A stretch of 6,649 nucleotides of DNA from Acidimicrobiaceae bacterium (GTDB lineage Bacteria; Actinomycetota; Acidimicrobiia; Acidimicrobiales; MedAcidi-G1): NCBI GenBank assembly GCA_003541675.1, contig DPMC01000296.1:1-6649 (forward strand). Reading direction: 5' to 3'. The notes beneath the pieces were generated by a model. That model made no database searches. It saw nothing but the letters and a program-made list of their open reading frames with translations, and was not told the origin of the DNA. Position numbers and translations under genes: made by a program. Positions 1 to 5,682 of this stretch are shown here, one piece after another; the stretch's first letter is position 1, and each line of letters starts with the position of its first letter.

Positions 1-1078
1 CGTCGGGGTCGTCCATCAGGACGGCCTCAATCTCGCGCGGGTACACGTTGATGCCCCGAATGATGAGCATGTCGTCGGCCCGCCCGGTGAGGCGGGCCAT
101 CCGGGTCCAGTGGCGGGTGCCGGGCCCGGCCGTGTCGCCCGTATTGGGGAGAATCCGGGTTATGTCGCCGGTGCGGTACCGCAGCATTGGCATGGCTTCC
201 TTGGTGAGCGTGGTGATGACCAATTCGCCGAACTCGCCATCGGGCAGGGGCTGACCGGTGGCTGGATCCACAATCTCGGGCAGGAAGTGGTCGTCGAAGA
301 CGTTCAAGGCACCGAGGTCATCGGGGGCCTCCATCGCTACGCCGGGGCCGATGATCTCCGACAGGCCGTAGATGTCCAGTGCGGTGAAGCTGCCGCCCCA
401 TGCCTCGTGGATGCGCTCACGCATGCCCTCGGACCACGGTTCGGCGCCCAAGATGCCGATCTCGACGCCGAGTCGGTCCCGGATGCCCAGGGCATGGGCC
501 CGTTCGGCCAGGACGAGGCAGAACGAGGGCGTGGCCGACAGCACCCGACTGCCCAGGTCCTCGAGGAGCTGGAGTTGGAGGGCGGTGTTGCCACCTGACA
601 CGGGCACGACGGTGCAGCCGAGGCGCTCCCCGCCGTAGTGAAGGCCGAGGCCACCGGTGAACAGGCCGTAGCCGTAGCCATTGTGGAGGATGTCGTCGGA
701 TCGGGTGCCAGCCAGGGCAAGGGCCCGAGCATTCACCTCGGCCCAGATGGTGAGGTCAGCGGGGGTGTAGACGACAATCGTCGGTTTCCCGCTGGTGCCG
801 GAACTGGCGTGGAGACGGGTGGTGGCCTCCACCGGGATGGTGACCATGCCCAACGGGTACTGGTCGCGGAGGTCCTGCTTGACGGTGAACGGCAGGCGGG
901 GGAGATCGTCCACCGAGGTGATCGACGCCGGGTCGATGTCAGCCAGACGTTCTGACCAGAAGGTGTTGTCGCCGGTGGCCAGTCTGTCCACCAGCGCGGA
1001 CAGGCGTTCGCCCTGCAGGGAGCGCTTCTGCTCGGCAGGAAGTCCGACGGTGTCCACGGGGTCGAAGGGGAGGGGCAT
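1..1078 (-). CDS. paaK: Phenylacetate-CoA ligase (3' end cut by window edge)
   Basis: Activates phenylacetate with ATP and CoA to phenylacetyl-CoA, the committed cytosolic first step of the aerobic PAA pathway. I translated the open frame from the window edge: 359 residues are visible, with no internal stop. The adenylate-forming signatures appear in order: the P-loop-like SSGTSGKPT at residues 92-100, a GYGYGLFTGG stretch at 134-143, GAEPWSEGMR at 211-220, IYGLSEIIGPG at 236-246, YRTGD at 301-305, and RGINVYPREIE at 341-351, which opens the mobile C-terminal domain. PaaK proteins are usually about 430-440 residues, so roughly 75 C-terminal residues lie beyond base 1. The ATG at 1078-1076 is chosen because an AGGA sits six bases upstream and the N-terminus (PFDP start) fits the family. 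It is last in the visible operon, 31 bases after the cyclodeaminase-family gene, with a palindrome in front that may give it separate control. Identification is very secure. Confidence 0.95.
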   Translation of the reverse strand, partial: MPLPFDPVDTVGLPAEQKRSLQGERLSALVDRLATGDNTFWSERLADIDPASITSVDDLPRLPFTVKQDLRDQYPLGMVTIPVEATTRLHASSGTSGKPTIVVYTPADLTIWAEVNARALALAGTRSDDILHNGYGYGLFTGGLGLHYGGERLGCTVVPVSGGNTALQLQLLEDLGSRVLSATPSFCLVLAERAHALGIRDRLGVEIGILGAEPWSEGMRERIHEAWGGSFTALDIYGLSEIIGPGVAMEAPDDLGALNVFDDHFLPEIVDPATGQPLPDGEFGELVITTLTKEAMPMLRYRTGDITRILPNTGDTAGPGTRHWTRMARLTGRADDMLIIRGINVYPREIEAVLMDDPD

Positions 1079-1084
1079 CAGGGG

Positions 1085-1088
1085 TCCT
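1085..1088 (-). promoter_or_regulatory. Ribosome binding site of paaK
   Basis: AGGA on the minus strand, six bases before the paaK ATG at 1078. It supports that start and independent ribosome loading on paaK. A second purine-rich AGGAG lies at about 1098-1102, too far upstream to serve this start. Confidence 0.6.
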
Positions 1089-1103
1089 AACGATCGGTCT
1101 CCT

Positions 1104-1127
1104 AGACAATCAAAGGTTTGATTGTCT
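1104..1127. promoter_or_regulatory. Perfect 24-bp palindrome, candidate operator upstream of paaK
   Basis: The arms AGACAATCAAA (1104-1114) and TTTGATTGTCT (1117-1127) are exact reverse complements around a 2-base centre. The site is AT-rich in GC-rich surroundings. It overlaps the last codons and stop of the cyclodeaminase-family gene and ends 25 bases before the paaK start codon. Its size and symmetry fit an operator for a dimeric repressor; TetR- or GntR-family proteins control many paa operons. No U-tract follows the potential RNA hairpin on the minus strand, so an intrinsic terminator is unlikely. A convincing -10/-35 pair is not obvious. The regulator is not in the window, so its identity is unknown. 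Confidence 0.6.
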
Positions 1128-2081
1128 GCCGTTTGGGCGGTGTGTCCAGTCAGCCTGGACGACTGCTCCGGCCACGATCAGGTCCCAGACGGCTAGTCCG
1201 ACCGACTTGAACAGGGTGATCTCGTCGTCGTCTCGTCGCCCAGCGGTTCCGAGGCAGAGTTCGGCGAGGTCACCGGCCACCGCATCGAATGACCAGTCGC
1301 CGGCCTCGGCGGGCACCATCAGGTCACCGGCCTCGTGGGCTGCGGCATGGCGGTCATCGACGAAGACTGTGGCCCGGGCCAGCAGTTCGGCGTCGACCTC
1401 CCGGCGGGCCATCGAGTAACTACCGACCAACCCCAGGTGGGCGCCCGGACGGACGGCGGTCGTGGGAATTACCGGCTCGGTCGACGAGGTGCAACCGCAC
1501 ACCAGGGCACACCCCGCGGTCTCCTCGGGCGTTCCGGCCACCAGTTCCCGATCACCGGCCAACGCCTGCACGGTGGGGTCGGCCACGAAGCCGACGGCCG
1601 AAGCGTTAGTTCGACCGGACACCACGATGCGGTCGATGCCTGGTCGCACCACCAGCATCGCCTCGATGTGGCCTCGGGCCTGGATACCGGTGCCGAACAC
1701 ACCGAGCGTCGTCACATCTTGACGAGCCAGGAGGTCTGCAGCTAGAGCCGAAGCAGCCGGAGTACGCAGGGTGGTCAGCGCCGAGCCGTCCAGCGTGGCA
1801 GCCGGCACCCCGGTCTCCCGATCGCAGTAGAGGTAGAAGCCGTGGATGAGGGGTAGTCCCCGGTCACGGTTGCCCGAGACGACGTTGACGATCTTCACTC
1901 CAATCCCGGCTGGTGACACTGCCGGCATCATCAGGAAGTCGTCGCCCGGGCCGAGCGGTACCTGCGCCCGGGGGTGGAGGTCGCCCAACTCCCGACTGCC
2001 ATCGCTGAGGGCCGCGATACAGGTCGGCATGTCGACCACTGCCCGGATGGCCTCGGCATCGAAATGGGGGAGGCCGGTCAT
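1110..2081 (-). CDS. Ornithine cyclodeaminase/mu-crystallin family protein, probable ketimine (imino acid) reductase
   Basis: A 323-residue NAD(P)-binding protein of the usual family length. Visible landmarks are a conserved Arg38 (HPRAQ), Lys63 (GVKIVN), Arg106 in the TTLRTPAAS helix, and the Rossmann loop LGVFGTGIQARGH at 126-138 with GxGxxQ-like spacing. The RREVDAELL and FVDDR stretches at 226-234 and 240-244 and the ITLFKSVGLAVWDL C-terminus at 288-301 also match the family. By eye, the catalytic Asp of true ornithine cyclodeaminase (Asp228 in Pseudomonas putida) is replaced here by Ser221/Tyr222 (VGSYSMARREVD). This argues against ornithine deamination and for a reductase of delta1-pyrroline-2-carboxylate, another cyclic ketimine, or an opine/alanine-type substrate. 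The ATG at 2081 is the earliest possible start, since an in-frame TGA lies three codons upstream; there is no clear Shine-Dalgarno. It follows the racemase-family gene by 24 bases, and the two probably act on the same imino acid. Family is secure, substrate is not. Confidence 0.85.
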   Translation of the reverse strand: MTGLPHFDAEAIRAVVDMPTCIAALSDGSRELGDLHPRAQVPLGPGDDFLMMPAVSPAGIGVKIVNVVSGNRDRGLPLIHGFYLYCDRETGVPAATLDGSALTTLRTPAASALAADLLARQDVTTLGVFGTGIQARGHIEAMLVVRPGIDRIVVSGRTNASAVGFVADPTVQALAGDRELVAGTPEETAGCALVCGCTSSTEPVIPTTAVRPGAHLGLVGSYSMARREVDAELLARATVFVDDRHAAAHEAGDLMVPAEAGDWSFDAVAGDLAELCLGTAGRRDDDEITLFKSVGLAVWDLIVAGAVVQADWTHRPNGRQSNL

Positions 2082-2105
2082 GGGGTATCAGTCATGGGAG
2101 GCGGG

Positions 2106-3143
2106 TCATCGGAAGAGGAACCCCAGACCCACGGGATCATGCGGGTCGAGGTGGAAGGTGGTGGTGGCATGGCGGTGGGCCGAGCCCTCCACGCTCGGGA
2201 TGATCCCGCCACCGGTGGCCGCCTCGATCCGGGCGTCGAACACCCCACCGGCCACGCCCTCGTTTAGGAAGGTGGCGCCGATCTCAAGGTCGCCGCTGTC
2301 GTGCAACAGGGCCAGACGGGCACAGGTTCCTGACCCGCAGGGGGATCGGTCGACCTGGCCGTCGGCGAAGATCGTCACGTTTCGTTGGTGGACGGGGCCG
2401 CTGTCCGAGGAGGCTGCTTCTTGGAGGCCAATCGTTTCGTGGAGGATCGTGCCGTAGAGGCCGGACAACCGGTCGTCAGACGGATGAACGGTCGAGGGGT
2501 GGTCGGCCAACTCCGCTTTGACCGCCCGTCCGAGGACGATGAGGCGGTCCACGTCGGCCGGGCGACACGATACGGGTAGGTCGTCGATGGCCACCGAGGC
2601 GTAGAAGGCGCCGCCGAATGACACGTGGGCGGTCACCGGTCCGAGGTCGGTCTGCACGGTTAGGTCGCGGGCCGTCACGAAGGATTCGACGTTGGTGAAG
2701 CGAACCGAGGCCACCCTGCCCGCCTCCATCCGGGCGACGGTGTGCAGGCGTCCCGATGGGACATCGACCACCACCGGAATCTCGCCGTCGGATGGCGCTT
2801 CGATGCGGCCGGTGTCGATGGCCCAGGTGGCCATGGCGATGGTGCCGTGGCCACAGGCCGTAGAGAAGCCGTCCTTGTGGAAGAACACCACGCCGAGATC
2901 GCCGGCTCTGTTCCCACCAGCGGATGGGCCGTCGGGAGGCACGACCATGCCGCCGTACATGTCGGCGTGGCCCCGTGGTTCGTGGATCAGGAACCGACGG
3001 TGGTCGTCGAGATTGGCCGTGGCCCACGACCGGCGGTCCAGCACCGTGGTGCCTTCCATGGGGCCGAGGTCGACGATTCGGAACGGCTCGCCGGCCGTGT
3101 GGTAGTCGTCGGCGACGATCACCTCGTCGGGGGCCAGCACCAT
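2106..3143 (-). CDS. Proline racemase / 4-hydroxyproline epimerase family protein
   Basis: A 345-residue cofactor-independent racemase-family enzyme, close to the usual length. The N-terminal DDYHTAGEPFRIV (residues 12-24) is the family hallmark. The first active-site motif is FSTACGHGTIA with Cys97, the second is DRSPCGSGTCARLA with Cys269, and GGAFYASV lies at 177-184. A Cys/Cys pair is typical of proline racemases and hydroxyproline 2-epimerases, which invert the alpha carbon of proline or hydroxyproline. Trans-3-hydroxy-L-proline dehydratases usually carry Thr at the second position. The ATG at 3143 is preferred although the frame stays open upstream to 3251, because that extension is arginine- and cysteine-rich, overlaps paaC and does not resemble the family. 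There is no obvious Shine-Dalgarno; a small inverted repeat occupies that place. It starts 40 bases after paaC and is followed by the cyclodeaminase-family gene. The exact substrate, and any tie to phenylacetate, are unknown. Confidence 0.88.
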   Translation of the reverse strand: MVLAPDEVIVADDYHTAGEPFRIVDLGPMEGTTVLDRRSWATANLDDHRRFLIHEPRGHADMYGGMVVPPDGPSAGGNRAGDLGVVFFHKDGFSTACGHGTIAMATWAIDTGRIEAPSDGEIPVVVDVPSGRLHTVARMEAGRVASVRFTNVESFVTARDLTVQTDLGPVTAHVSFGGAFYASVAIDDLPVSCRPADVDRLIVLGRAVKAELADHPSTVHPSDDRLSGLYGTILHETIGLQEAASSDSGPVHQRNVTIFADGQVDRSPCGSGTCARLALLHDSGDLEIGATFLNEGVAGGVFDARIEAATGGGIIPSVEGSAHRHATTTFHLDPHDPVGLGFLFR

Positions 3144-3144
3144 G

Positions 3145-3164
3145 GTCGCGAACCGTAACGCGAC
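3145..3164. repeat. Small inverted repeat in front of the racemase-family gene
   Basis: The arms GTCGCG (3145-3150) and CGCGAC (3159-3164) surround an 8-base centre. The repeat begins one base upstream of the racemase ATG, where a ribosome binding site would normally lie. It could be a translational hairpin or a protein site, but 6-bp GC-rich inverted repeats arise often by chance in DNA like this. Confidence 0.25.
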
Positions 3165-3183
3165 TGATGGGCAACAGGCTCGG

Positions 3184-3972
3184 TTACCAGATGGCGGCCG
3201 GGTCGAGGTCGAGCACCTCGCGCATCCTCGACAACAGTGGACCGAAGGCATCGCAGCGGTTCGTCCGACCGGTCGGGGCCAGCCGGTCGGACGGTGACAG
3301 GCCAGTGGCTGGAAGGTCGACGTCGAAGCGGGCCCGGACCCGGTCAGCCCACTCGGGCATTCGGGAATCGAACGGTGCTGCGGTCACGCCTGACGCCACC
3401 GCCTCGACCTCGCCAGCCACCGGGTCGAACAGGCTCACCGCCAGGGGGAGCAAGTCGACCAGTGCCGCCTTTAGGCGGTCGCCGGCGTCAGATACCGGCA
3501 ACAGAGTGTCGAGGAGGCCATCGGCGTGGCGACGGTGGAACCATTCTTCGCGTTCGGCACGGGCGGCCGCGCTGGCGAGTGCTTCCAGTGTGGACTCAGC
3601 AACGAGCTCCCATCGGAGCTGTTCGGCGGTGTCGTAGAGCCAGTGCCGGACCAGTGCATGGGCCCATTCGTCGGTCCTGATCTCGGTGAGGTGGGCCGAC
3701 CGCCACCGTGAGGGGTCGGAGTCGAAGGCGAGAGCGTCGAGCTGCCTGTCGTCGATGCCCGCTTCGCGGTCTAGGTCGCCGTCGCCGGCCACGATGGCGT
3801 ACAGCGTGGCGGCATGACCTAACTCGTCCTGCCCGATGGAGCTGAAGGCCAGATCCTCCTCGAGGAACGGGGCTACGCCGATCCACTCGGTGTGCTGTTG
3901 GCCCATCAGGTGCTCGTCGTCGGCGAAGGCCAGGACGAATTCTCGGATGTCGACGTTCCATGGGTCGGTCAC
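3184..3972 (-). CDS. paaC: Phenylacetyl-CoA 1,2-epoxidase subunit PaaC
   Basis: A 262-residue ferritin-like subunit that pairs with PaaA in the multicomponent oxygenase epoxidising the ring of phenylacetyl-CoA. The N-terminal block FADDEHLMGQQHTEWIG (residues 16-32) followed by APFLEEDLAF (34-43) is characteristic of PaaC, as is the short C-terminus ending in an aromatic residue (DPAAIW). Two ExxH motifs are visible, QDELGH (Glu50/His53) and EEWFH (Glu143/His146), plus DEWAH at 101-105. In the E. coli protein the first of these reads LDLLGQ, so this copy is nearer a complete diiron ligand set. The start is GTG at 3972, fixed by a GTGA overlap with the paaB stop and an AAAGGA six bases upstream. 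Co-translation with paaB is likely. Identification is secure; whether it binds iron is open. Confidence 0.93.
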   Translation of the reverse strand: MTDPWNVDIREFVLAFADDEHLMGQQHTEWIGVAPFLEEDLAFSSIGQDELGHAATLYAIVAGDGDLDREAGIDDRQLDALAFDSDPSRWRSAHLTEIRTDEWAHALVRHWLYDTAEQLRWELVAESTLEALASAAARAEREEWFHRRHADGLLDTLLPVSDAGDRLKAALVDLLPLAVSLFDPVAGEVEAVASGVTAAPFDSRMPEWADRVRARFDVDLPATGLSPSDRLAPTGRTNRCDAFGPLLSRMREVLDLDPAAIW

Positions 3973-4265
3973 GATGCATCCTTTCCGGTGGGTTCTTGTT
4001 CCTCACGGAGGCGCTTTCGCCGTTCGGAGATGCGCTCGCCGTCGTTGTGGCGGTGTGGTTTGTCGGCATTGGGGGCCACGAAGTCGGTGTCACCCACCAC
4101 CAGATGCGCTCGGTCGACCAGCCACATCCGGTCGCCTTCTGCTCGTCGGAGGTAGGTCTCGCGGGCTAACACGAGAGCAAGCTCGTCGTTGGGCGCGTCT
4201 AGCGACCCGGCGTGGCGGTATTCGTCCCGACCGTCCTTCTTGAGGAATACCTCGTAGCGCTTCAT
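3969..4265 (-). CDS. paaB: Phenylacetyl-CoA 1,2-epoxidase subunit PaaB
   Basis: A small 98-residue subunit that bridges PaaA/PaaC heterodimers in the oxygenase complex. It has no catalytic role of its own. The start MKRYEVFLKKDG (residues 1-12), the central AGSLDAPNDELALVLARETYLRR (19-41) and the later DKPHRHN (68-74) match the PaaB family, whose usual length is about 95-100. The frame is open further upstream to 4394, but that extension overlaps paaD and does not look like PaaB, so the ATG at 4265 is used. The tail (about residues 75-98) is highly charged and ends in EEQEPTGKDAS. It lies 14 bases after paaD and overlaps paaC by 4 bases. Its own Shine-Dalgarno is weak, so translation may depend on coupling to paaD. 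Confidence 0.92.
   Translation of the reverse strand: MKRYEVFLKKDGRDEYRHAGSLDAPNDELALVLARETYLRRAEGDRMWLVDRAHLVVGDTDFVAPNADKPHRHNDGERISERRKRLREEQEPTGKDAS
3979..3984 (-). promoter_or_regulatory. Ribosome binding site of paaC
   Basis: AAAGGA on the minus strand, six bases before the GTG at 3972. It lies inside the 3' end of paaB and decides the GTG as the paaC start. Confidence 0.7.
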
Positions 4266-4272
4266 GGCGTCG

Positions 4273-4289
4273 GCGGGCCCTAGGCCCGC
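4273..4289. repeat. Inverted repeat spanning the paaD stop codon
   Basis: Perfect 7-bp arms, GCGGGCC (4273-4279) and GGCCCGC (4283-4289), surround the 3-base paaD stop codon. In the mRNA this could fold into a short, very GC-rich hairpin between paaD and paaB. There is no U-tract, so it is not an intrinsic terminator. It may influence PaaB translation or simply be chance. Confidence 0.3.
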
Positions 4290-4750
4290 ATCACCTCCAC
4301 GACCTCGGTACATGAACGGCACACGTGGACGGCTCGACACCGGCTGGGGCCGAACATCGACTCCTCGGCAGTGTCGTTGCCACACCGTGGACACGGAACG
4401 GGACCGGGGCCGATTCGGACGGCGACCGTGAACTCTTCAGCCATGGTCCGTCGGGCAGTTCCGGTCAGGCGTTCCACGGTCCACGCCGGGCCGGTCAACC
4501 AGCGGACATCCACCCGGGAGCCGGTCACCCCGTCGATGGCGGCCACTGCGGCGCGTACGTCATCGGCGATCATGGCCAACGCGGGGCAACCCGAGAAGGT
4601 GGGCACTAGGCCGACCACCACGTCACCGTCGGGCCGCACGTCGACCGATTCCAGCAGGCCGAGGTCGACAATGGAGATACCCGGGTACTCGGGGTCATCC
4701 ACCGTGGCCACCGCGACACGCACATCCTCCACGCTCGGGATCGCCGTCAT
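4280..4750 (-). CDS. paaD: PaaD, MIP18/DUF59-family Fe-S maturation factor of the phenylacetyl-CoA epoxidase
   Basis: A 156-residue protein required for a working epoxidase. By family knowledge it acts in iron-sulfur or metal maturation rather than catalysis. The N-terminal DUF59 domain carries DDPEYPGISIVDLGL (residues 18-32) and the conserved Cys55 in TFSGCPA. The C-terminal zinc-ribbon-like module has CPRC (Cys120/123), Cys138 in FGPSRCRA, and CRSC (Cys144/147). Domain order and length match E. coli PaaD. The ATG at 4750 overlaps the paaA stop as ATGA, and GGAG lies seven bases upstream. It sits between paaA and paaB, whereas the textbook order is A-B-C-D-E. Identification is secure. Confidence 0.94.
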   Translation of the reverse strand: MTAIPSVEDVRVAVATVDDPEYPGISIVDLGLLESVDVRPDGDVVVGLVPTFSGCPALAMIADDVRAAVAAIDGVTGSRVDVRWLTGPAWTVERLTGTARRTMAEEFTVAVRIGPGPVPCPRCGNDTAEESMFGPSRCRAVHVCRSCTEVVEVMRA

Positions 4751-5682
4751 GCCTGGACTCCGGTGGCCTGTTCGGATGCGGCGTCCAGGCCGTCACGTAC
4801 CCAGTTGGTGTTTGCCCAGTTGGCGGCCGCTTCACCGATGCGACGAGCCGAGTCGGGTCCGGCCATGGCCAGGGTCCGCTTCAGTGGTCCCCAGTCGATG
4901 GGTCCGGCGGTCCACGTGTCGGCCTCGGGGTCGTGGACAAGTCCCGGGTCGGGAATGGTGAAGCCGTAGGAGACGAGCAGCGGGGCGAACTTCTGCACCC
5001 AGCGGGCCCGCAGCACCTCGTTGCGTTCCGACTTGATGTGCCACCGCAGGAGTACGTCATCAGGCTTGGAATCGGGTCCGAAGAGCTGCAGGGCCGGCCA
5101 CCACCAGTTGTCCAGCGACTGTTGGAACATGGCGCGTTGGAAGTCGGTGCCCTCGGCGATGAGCATCATCCGTTCCTCGCCCATCCGCATGTGGAATCCC
5201 TCCTCGGAGATGATCCGCTTCAGGATTCGCCGGTAGGGGCCGTAGGAGCAGTTCTTGAATACGGCCTGCTGGCTGGCCAGTGCCGCGGCATCGACCAGGA
5301 ACGAGATGGCGACCTGGTCGCCCCACGTGGCGGCCCGGTAGTGGAAGACGTTGTGGAATTTGGACCGCCCGGCGAACAGGTCCTCCAACATCTCGCGGCG
5401 GGTCTTGAGTCCCATGTCGGCGGCCACCATGTAGAGCAGGTGACCGTGGCCGATCTCATCTTGGGTCTTGGCCAGGACGGCCATCTTGTGGCGAAGCCCG
5501 GGGGTGCGGGGGATCCAGTCGCGTTCGGTGAGGCCACCCATGAGTTCGGAGTTGGCGTGCATCTCGATGAAGGCGAACACCGCCTGCCGGTAGCCGTCAG
5601 GAATCTCGTCGTCGACCTCGACGATGCCGCCGTCGTCGAGGAACGCTTCGAACTCGTCCATCGACGCCCAGGTACGTCCCAT
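4747..5682 (-). CDS. paaA: Phenylacetyl-CoA 1,2-epoxidase catalytic subunit PaaA
   Basis: The catalytic diiron subunit of the ring 1,2-phenylacetyl-CoA epoxidase, with 311 residues as is usual for PaaA. Visible markers are EMHANSELMG at residues 40-49 (ligand Glu46), KTQDEIGHGHLLY at 72-84 (Glu76/His79), SYGPYRRILKRI at 146-157, SEEGFHMRMGE at 159-169 (Glu161/His164), and DNWWWPALQLFGPD at 191-204. The two ExxH motifs give the diiron site, and all align by eye with E. coli PaaA. The frame is open upstream to 5943, but that stretch is a shadow of paaZ, so the ATG at 5682 is chosen. It shares one base with the paaZ stop (TGATG), typical of termination-reinitiation coupling. The 3' end overlaps paaD by 4 bases. 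Identification is very secure. Confidence 0.96.
   Translation of the reverse strand: MGRTWASMDEFEAFLDDGGIVEVDDEIPDGYRQAVFAFIEMHANSELMGGLTERDWIPRTPGLRHKMAVLAKTQDEIGHGHLLYMVAADMGLKTRREMLEDLFAGRSKFHNVFHYRAATWGDQVAISFLVDAAALASQQAVFKNCSYGPYRRILKRIISEEGFHMRMGEERMMLIAEGTDFQRAMFQQSLDNWWWPALQLFGPDSKPDDVLLRWHIKSERNEVLRARWVQKFAPLLVSYGFTIPDPGLVHDPEADTWTAGPIDWGPLKRTLAMAGPDSARRIGEAAANWANTNWVRDGLDAASEQATGVQA
4758..4761 (-). promoter_or_regulatory. Ribosome binding site of paaD
   Basis: GGAG on the minus strand, seven bases before the paaD ATG and inside the 3' end of paaA. It supports the ATG in the 4-base overlap. Confidence 0.55.

Noticed and set aside
110..598. A long plus-strand open frame of 162 codons opposite paaK, and similar plus-strand frames opposite paaA and the racemase-family gene.
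   Set aside because: They are antisense shadows of well-identified genes in GC-rich DNA, with no recognisable protein motifs and no ribosome binding sites that I could see.
1104..1127. Reading the palindrome as an intrinsic transcription terminator.
   Set aside because: The stem is AT-rich with almost no loop, and the minus-strand sequence after it is purine-rich (AGGAGACC) rather than a U-tract.
2079..2095. A five-codon ATG...TGA mini-ORF (MTDTP) whose stop overlaps the cyclodeaminase-family start.
   Set aside because: It has no ribosome binding site and is too short to judge. An ATGACTGATACCCCATGA run can easily arise by chance.
2186..4741. A 16-base direct repeat, CCTCCACGCTCGGGAT, at 2186-2201 and 4726-4741.
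   Set aside because: Both copies are inside genes in the same reading frame and encode IPSVE, in the racemase-family protein (about residue 315) and at the PaaD N-terminus. The proteins are unrelated, so shared codon preference and chance explain it better than a mobile or regulatory repeat.
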